A DNA stretch of 60,000 bases from Mesostigma viride (lineage: Eukaryota; Streptophyta; Mesostigmatophyceae; Mesostigmatales; Mesostigmataceae): positions 2,025,857 through 2,085,856 of the forward strand of contig RPFO01000103.1 of NCBI GenBank assembly GCA_009746045.1, read 5' to 3'. The translations under genes and the position numbers were made by a program. Positions within the stretch are counted from its first letter, which is position 1. Every line of letters starts with the position of its first letter. A model generated the notes under the pieces. The model made no database searches. It saw only the letters and a program-made list of their open reading frames with translations, and was not told the DNA's origin. This document shows, piece after piece, positions 54,601-60,000 of the stretch.

Positions 54601-57303
54601 TCAGCCAGTAGCCATTCTTGTGCCAAGTGTCCATGGGATTATGAAAGAAGAGAGGATGCAGCGCTACCGCACGTGCCTGGCTTCATTTGGTGGCGATCCA
54701 TTCGGAGGATGCCTTCCCCCCTGCCACGCTGCTTGTGACCCAGCTAGCCTCGACTATTGGTATGGTTGGCAACAGTACGGATGATCTGTCGGTACGGATG
54801 ACCTGTCAAACCGAGTGCACATGACTGGCTTCTATTTGCTTGGTTTTATCTTGCCTGACTTTTATTTGCCTGGCTTTAACTTGCCTGGCTTTTAGTTGCC
54901 TGGCTTCTATTTAATTTGCTTGCATTTGACTCTCTTGTGATTTGCCTGGCTTTTGTTTGCCTGACTTCCCCCGGGCCGGCTTTTCTTGCCTGGCTTTTGT
55001 TTGTCTGTTCTCTTCAACGGCCCTGCGGTGCATCCGGTGGCGGTCGCAGGATCCCTGCCATCACCGCCCCTGGGGCATCGCTGGACCGGCAGCCAGGGCC
55101 CCTGCCGCTGCCGCCGCAGATGCATGACGAGGCCATGTCACCCGCGTGTGAGGCCACGGGGTGGGTGGAAGAAAGAACGTGATGCAGTGGAATATATTGT
55201 GTTTTATGGTATAGTCATTCACCTTAAATTTAATATATAATGAGGTCGCCTGCGTGTGAGGCCACGGGGTGGGTCGTGGGGTTGACAGCATATTTGTTTC
55301 TGGGTGTAGCCCTTCACCTAAAATCCTATGCAGATCGCCCACGTGTTAAGCGACGGGGTGAGTAAACTGAAGTAATGCGATCTGGATAGAGGAGATGAAG
55401 TATTGCTTTAGGGTTGCCCTTTGCCAAAACTATAGTTAGGGTGCCTGCGTGCAAAGCCACCTGGTGAGCCGTGGGATTGGGGGGGGTTAGGGATGTCATT
55501 ATTACAGTGAGCAGCATAACAAGTATGTCAGCCGGTAGAATGGTGAGACCTTTGAGGTTTTCTTTCTTGGATATGAGTCGGCGTCCCATGGGAATGTACT
55601 GGAGATTGATTAGTGTTGCAGGGTAACGAGTGCCGAAACCAAGTCCTGGGAGAGGGGGTTTGCCTTGCGACGCAGTAGGATAAGCCAAGTTGCTGAATCA
55701 TCATACAAGGCGAATGTGCAAATGGCGCCTACGCGATGGCAGGCTCTAGGGACCCCGTTGCGCAAGTCTCGTTGCTGTGCTAATGGGAGGCTGTTTTTTC
55801 TGTACCCAGGCACGGGGTGGTGTTGAGGCTTGGTCATGGGGTACCCGGTGAGGTGACCAGAAGTTGGATGCGAGTTGCCATGCAGTGAGGTGGGTTTGGT
55901 GGGTGGGTGGGCATTACGCATGCGGTGAGGCATCTTTTGATGGAGGTAAGCCATGGGACGACACCAGGGGAGCTGACCATGGGATCAGTCGTGGACTTCT
56001 GTAAAAAGTGAATGTGTCACCTCACCCGGTGCATGCGCTCGTACACGCCCCTTTCCCCCTTCCTTCGCCCCCTCCTTTGCCCCCTCCTTTGCCCCCTCCT
56101 TTGCCACCTCCTTTGCCACCTCCTTTGCCACCTCCTTTGCCACCTCCTTTGCCCCCTCCTTCGCACCGTCTTCGCCTCTCCATCTCTCCTCCCTCCCCCC
56201 CTCTTTTTCCCCCTCCTTCGCCCCTCCATTGCACCTTCTTCGCCCCCTCCTTTGCCCTCTCGTTCCCTCCTTTGCCCCCTCCTTCCTTCCCTCCTTCCCT
56301 TCCTCTTTTCCCCCTCCCCCCTCACCTCTGCAGGGGCCGGAGCCAGGCCTTTGCAAGCGTGGATCAGCTCATGGCGTGGGTGGAGGCACTCGCAAAAGGG
56401 CTGCAGCTGCGGCTTGTCGTCACCGCGCAGGAGGACAGGGGGGGAGCGGGGGGAGGGGGTGCTGCGGATGCCATGGCCACGGGATGGGACGCAAAATCGA
56501 CCATTCCATCCAACAGGAGTGTAAGTTGATTTTCTCAGCTGAAGGCTACGTTAGCTTTACTTGCGTTGACTTAGTCCCCTTAGTTCCCTTAATGGGTGTC
56601 TTCCTATTTAATGTGTGTCTTCCTATTTAATGTGTGTCTCGCTTGTGGCTTTCGCTTATACCAGGTTTTAACCATGTTAACTAGTCTTCCCGCCTCCCGG
56701 ATCCTGTGTTGCTGATTGCGCCCAAGGAAATCCTACCGAAGTTTCCTATTGTAGCGTCCTACTGTTGACTCCTTCTATTGTTTCCTATTAAAGTTTCCTA
56801 TCATGGCTTCCTGGGGTATTTTACTACTACTCCTATTTCCCATTTTTGTATTTTACTACTATAGGTATGTTGCGCTTTGCACCATGATGGATACTAGCAC
56901 ACGTACCGCTGTCACTCTACCGGTCGTCACCGTCCCTGCTGGCTGGTGCGCGTCACCATCTCCCCCATGAATGCATGCGCATACACATCACGCCATGCAT
57001 TCGTCACTTGACGTGAACAGAAGCGGAGGCATCCCATTACCGAGAGCTCGCGCATCGTCCCTTCATCGGATGATTGTGAGGATCCCAATACCGAATGCTT
57101 GTGCATGATCCCTCATGCAGGCGCTCGTCACCGCGTTCATGCGGCCCAGCTCCCCCGTGTCGACGTGGCCCATCCCCGAGTCGTTCTGGCCGGATGCCTC
57201 GCTGGCCCAGCTGCCCGCGCGTCCAGCGCACCCCCCGCTGGTGTTCCGGTCCCTGGTCGCGGAGCCGGTTATACCGCCGTATGTCCCGGTGGATAAATAC
57301 GAG
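47929..57303 (+). CDS. INTS6: Integrator complex subunit 6, nine exons seen, C-terminus beyond the window
   Basis: Subunit of the nuclear Integrator complex, which cleaves nascent snRNAs and terminates paused Pol II transcripts; INTS6 helps recruit PP2A. Exons: 47929-48036, 48660-48694, 49759-49801, 51100-51244, 52827-52903, 53410-53636, 55050-55160, 56334-56520, 57121-57303; all GT-AG with consistent phases, 372 codons so far. The N-terminal von Willebrand A domain starts NVVFVLDTSASMNQR, with a DxSxS metal site, and continues RELASRCDKYMLVTCDPKP and MGRNPGLVEHTLVLLLTDGT. After it come PGAELTEQPFRWDQRLFSLV, SPACEATGGRSQAF and STWPIPESFWPD, all characteristic of INTS6. The reading frame continues at the exon 9 donor with no stop, so about half the protein is missing. 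Exon 6 could start slightly later than given. Confidence 0.9.
48285..48632. repeat. (GCCC)n then (CTGC)n microsatellite in INTS6 intron 1
   Basis: CCGCCCGC units to about 48560, then CTGCCTGC units to 48632, ending 27 bases before the exon 2 acceptor. Shadow frames PPARPPAR and GRAGGRAG arise from it. Confidence 0.93.
49870..49935 (+). repeat. Copies of the INTS6 exon 3 end and donor
   Basis: ATCGGCGCTCATG-GTACGG at the true junction (49801/49802) is followed by ACGGCTCTCATG-GTAGGG at about 49880-49897 and a weaker ACGGCTGATTAGGTCTTACG copy after it. Confidence 0.65.
50380..50412. repeat. (CA)n microsatellite in INTS6 intron 3
   Basis: About 14 dinucleotides. Confidence 0.9.
50703..50905. 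repeat. 21-bp tandem repeat in INTS6 intron 3
   Basis: Unit CACTCCTTTTAGCCGGAAGG T, about ten copies with one shortened unit. Confidence 0.92.
51935..52115. repeat. About 33-bp tandem repeat in INTS6 intron 4
   Basis: Unit CATGATTGCGCGTCCTTTCG TGGAGCTGGTCAG, about six imperfect copies. Confidence 0.85.
53682..53730 (+). repeat. Copy of the INTS6 exon 6 end and donor
   Basis: The exon end GGCTCTTCTCGCTGGTGCTG AG-GTGAGGGAAAACAC (to 53650) is repeated with GCTCTTCTCGCTGGTGCTG CGGTCAGCGAAAAGAC at 53698-53733. Confidence 0.8.
53885..54268. repeat. 60-65 bp tandem repeat in INTS6 intron 6
   Basis: Unit TACTGCTATCTATTTATGAT TTCTCTTCTCTTCTACCTAT GTTGCTCCACTCTATTCTAT plus a variable CTATG; six copies. 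Confidence 0.92.
54825..55015. repeat. TTGCCTGGCTTTTA short tandem repeat in INTS6 intron 6
   Basis: Degenerate units of about 13-16 bp ending roughly 35 bases before the exon 7 acceptor. Confidence 0.75.
55240..55475 (+). repeat. Three decayed copies of the INTS6 exon 7 donor region
   Basis: The true GCGTGTGAGGCCACGGG-GTGGGT is at 55144-55166. Copies are at 55249-55272 (identical over 20 bases), about 55333-55360 (CACGTGTTAAGCGACGGG-GTGAGT) and about 55443-55467 (CCTGCGTGCAAAGCCACCTG-GTGAGC). All retain a GT donor. Confidence 0.85.
56042..56330. repeat. 12-bp CCTCCTTTGCCC repeat forming the INTS6 exon 8 polypyrimidine tract
   Basis: About ten clear units (CCTCCTTTGCCC or CCTCCTTTGCCA) and then C/T-rich sequence running to the acceptor AG at 56332-56333. 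Confidence 0.88.
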
Positions 57304-57370
57304 GTGAGTCTGGTGTGGGTGCTGGCTGTGGCTATTCGTGGGGGATACATAATGGGTGGTGGGTCCCATC

Positions 57371-60000
57371 ATGGCCGTACGTCCCGGTGGGTAGATACGA
57401 GGTCATAGGATACGAGGTCATAGGATGCGAGGTCATAGGATGCGAGGTCATAGGATGCGAGGTCATAGGATGCGAGGTCATAGGATACGAGGTCATAGGA
57501 TGCGAGGTCGTAGGATACGAGGTCATAGGATGCGAGGTCATAGGATACGAGGTCATAGGATGCGAGGTCATAGGATACGAGGTCATAGGGTACGAGGTCA
57601 TAGGATACGAGGTCATAGGATGCGAGGTCATAGGATGCGAGGTCATAGGATACGAGGTCATAGGATACGAGGTCATAGGATACGAGGTCATAGGATGCGA
57701 GGTGGGTAGATACGAGGTCATAGGATGCGAGGTCATAGGATACGAGGTCATAGGATACGAGGTCATGGGATACGAGGTCATAGGATGCGAGGTTATAGGA
57801 TACGAGGTGGGTAGATACGAGGTCATAGGATGCGAGGTCATAGGATACGAGGTCATAGGATACGAGGTCATAGGATACGAGGTCATAGGATGCGAGGCCA
57901 TAGGATGCGAGGTCATAGGATACGAGGTCATAGGATACGAGGTGGGTAGATACGAGGTCATAGGATGCGAGGTCATAGGATGCGAGGTCATAGGATACGA
58001 GGTCATAGGATGCGAGGTCATAGGATGCGAGGTCATAGGATACGAGGTCATAGGATACGAGGTCATAGGATACGAGGTCATAGGATGTGAGGTCATAGGA
58101 TACGAGGTCATAGGATACGAGGTCATAGGATACGAGGTCATAGGATGCGAGGTCATAGGATACGAGGTCAAAGGATACGAGGTCAAAGGATACGAGGTCA
58201 TAGGATACGAGGTCATAGGATGCGAGGTCATAGGATGCGAGGTCATAGGATGCGAGGTTATAGGATACGAGGTGGGTAGATACGAGGTCATAGGATGCGA
58301 GGTCATAGGATACGAGGTCATAGGATACGAGGTCATAGGATGCAAGGTCATAGGATGCGAGGTCATAGGATACGAGGTCATAGGATGCGAGGTCATAGGA
58401 TGCGAGGTTATAGGATACGAGGTGGGTAGATACGAGGTCATAGGATGCGAGGTCATAGGATACGAGGTCATAGGATGCGAGGTCATAGGATGCGAGGTCA
58501 TAGGATACGAGGTCATAGGATACGAGGTCATAGGATACGAGGTCATAGGATACGAGGTCATAGGATACGAGGTCATAGGATACGAGGTCATAGGATACGA
58601 GGTCATAGGATACGAGGTCATAGGATGCGAGGTCATAGGATGCGAGGTCATAGGATACGAGGTCATAGGATACGAGGTCATAGGATACGAGGTCATAGGA
58701 TACGAGGTGGGTAGATACGAGGTCATAGGATACGAGGTCATAGGATGCGAGGTCATAGGATACGAGGTCATAGGATACGAGGTCATAGGATACGAGGTGG
58801 GTAGATACGAGGTCATAGGATGCGAGGTCATAGGATACGAGGTGGGTAGATACGAGGTCATAGGATGCGAGGTCATAGGATGCGAGGTCATGGGATACGA
58901 GGTCATAGGATACGAGGTCATAGGATACGAGGTCATAGGATACGAGGTGGGTAGATACGAGGTCATAGGATGCGAGGTCATAGGATACGAGGTCATAGGA
59001 TGCGAGGTCATAGGATATGAGGTCATAGGATACGAGGTCATAGGATACGAGGTCATAGGATACGAGGTCATAGGATGCGAGGTCATAGGATACGAGGTCA
59101 TAGGATACGAGGCCATAGGATACGAGGTCATAGGATACGAGGTCATAGGATACGAGGTGGGTAGATACGAGGTCATAGGATACGAGGCCATAGGATGCGA
59201 GGTCATAGGATACGAGGTCATAGGATGCGAGGTCATAGGATATGAGGTCATAGGATGCGAGGTCATAGGATGTGAGGTCATAGGATACGAGGTCATAGGA
59301 TACGAGGTCATAGGATGCGAGGTCATAGGATATGAGGTCATAGGATGCGAGGTCATAGGATGTGAGGTCATAGGATGCGAGGTCATAGGATACGAGGTCA
59401 TAGGATACGAGGTCATAGGATACGAGGTCATAGGATACGAGGTCATAGGATACGAGGTCATAGGATGCGAGGTCATAGGATACGAGGTCATAGGATACGA
59501 GGTCATAGGATACGAGGTCATAGGATGCGAGGTCATAGGATACGAGGTCATAGGATACGAGGTCATAGGATACGAGGTCATAGGATGCGAGGTCATGGGA
59601 TACGAGGTCATAGGATACGAGGTGGGTAGATACGAGGTCATAGGATGCGAGGTCATAGGATGCGAGGTCATAGGATATGAGGTCATAGGATACGAGGTCA
59701 TAGGATACGAGGTCATAGGATACGAGGTGGGTAGATACGAGGTCATAGGATACGAGGTCATGGGATACGAGGTCATAGGATACGAGGTCATAGGATACGA
59801 GGTCATAGGATACGAGGTCATAGGATACGAGGTCATAGGATACGAGGTCATAGGATACGAGGTCATAGGATGCGAGGTCGTAGGATACGAGGTCATAGGA
59901 TGCGAGGTCATAGGATACGAGGTCATAGGATGCGAGGTCATAGGATACGAGGTCATAGGATACGAGGTCATAGGATACGAGGTCATAGGATACGAGGTCA
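57371..60000. repeat. 15-bp minisatellite in INTS6 intron 9, over 170 units, running off the window
   Basis: Main unit ATACGAGGTCATAGG, alternating irregularly with ATGCGAGGTCATAGG and a dozen or so ATACGAGGTGGGTAG units. The array starts with a degenerate copy of the exon 9 end and donor (GCCGTACGTCCCGGTGGGTA at 57375). Because the unit is a multiple of three, the minus strand stays open for 884 codons (MTSYP repeats), which is an artefact. Confidence 0.95.

Noticed and set aside
57332-59986. 884-codon minus frame of MTSYP/MTSHP repeats and plus frames of MRGHRI repeats
   Set aside because: The 15-bp minisatellite unit is a multiple of three and lacks stops in some frames; it lies in an INTS6 intron.

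Overview
The window is nuclear DNA of a eukaryote. It holds three split protein genes with GT-AG introns, embedded in non-LTR retrotransposon debris, DNA transposons and many tandem repeats. Exons are GC-rich and most introns are far longer than the exons. The host proteins are conserved across eukaryotes, so the species is not fixed by the sequence. A repeat-rich, GC-rich unicellular alga or protist fits best, but that is inference.

Layout. 1-14710 is a nest of non-LTR elements, here called families A, B and C plus one unnamed element at the left edge. It also contains a 765-bp inverted-repeat (MITE-like) element and a piggyBac transposon with a full-length transposase frame. 15382-25908 (minus) is an NRAMP-type divalent metal transporter in nine exons, reconstructed here to 589 codons with every phase matching. 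27210-35387 (plus) is translation initiation factor eIF3 subunit a in five exons, 1,090 codons. It is divergent from NRAMP across a 1.3-kb intergenic region. 36140-47928 is a second repeat region: a hAT-like element with an 8-bp target duplication, a family C copy that encodes only an ORF1-type protein and has a 13-bp target duplication, nested family B copies around a giant (ATCC)n tract, and copies of a T-rich dispersed repeat (R1). 47929 to beyond 57303 (plus) is Integrator complex subunit 6 (INTS6), nine exons seen and the C-terminus outside the window. The window ends inside an intron filled by a 15-bp minisatellite.

Two patterns stand out. First, introns in all three host genes contain decayed or intact tandem copies of their own exon-intron junctions, donor or acceptor with adjoining exon bases. 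The clearest case is NRAMP exon 3, whose last bases and donor are repeated five times at a 47-bp period. The 2.6-kb terminal minisatellite also appears to have grown from the INTS6 exon 9 donor. Second, retroelement families B and C end in a stem-loop with a CAAC loop followed by (TTAA)n. Stem bases covary between family C copies. Family A has a different perfect hairpin before the same tail. Most copies with readable edges have 7-13 bp target duplications, and the copies repeatedly insert into one another.
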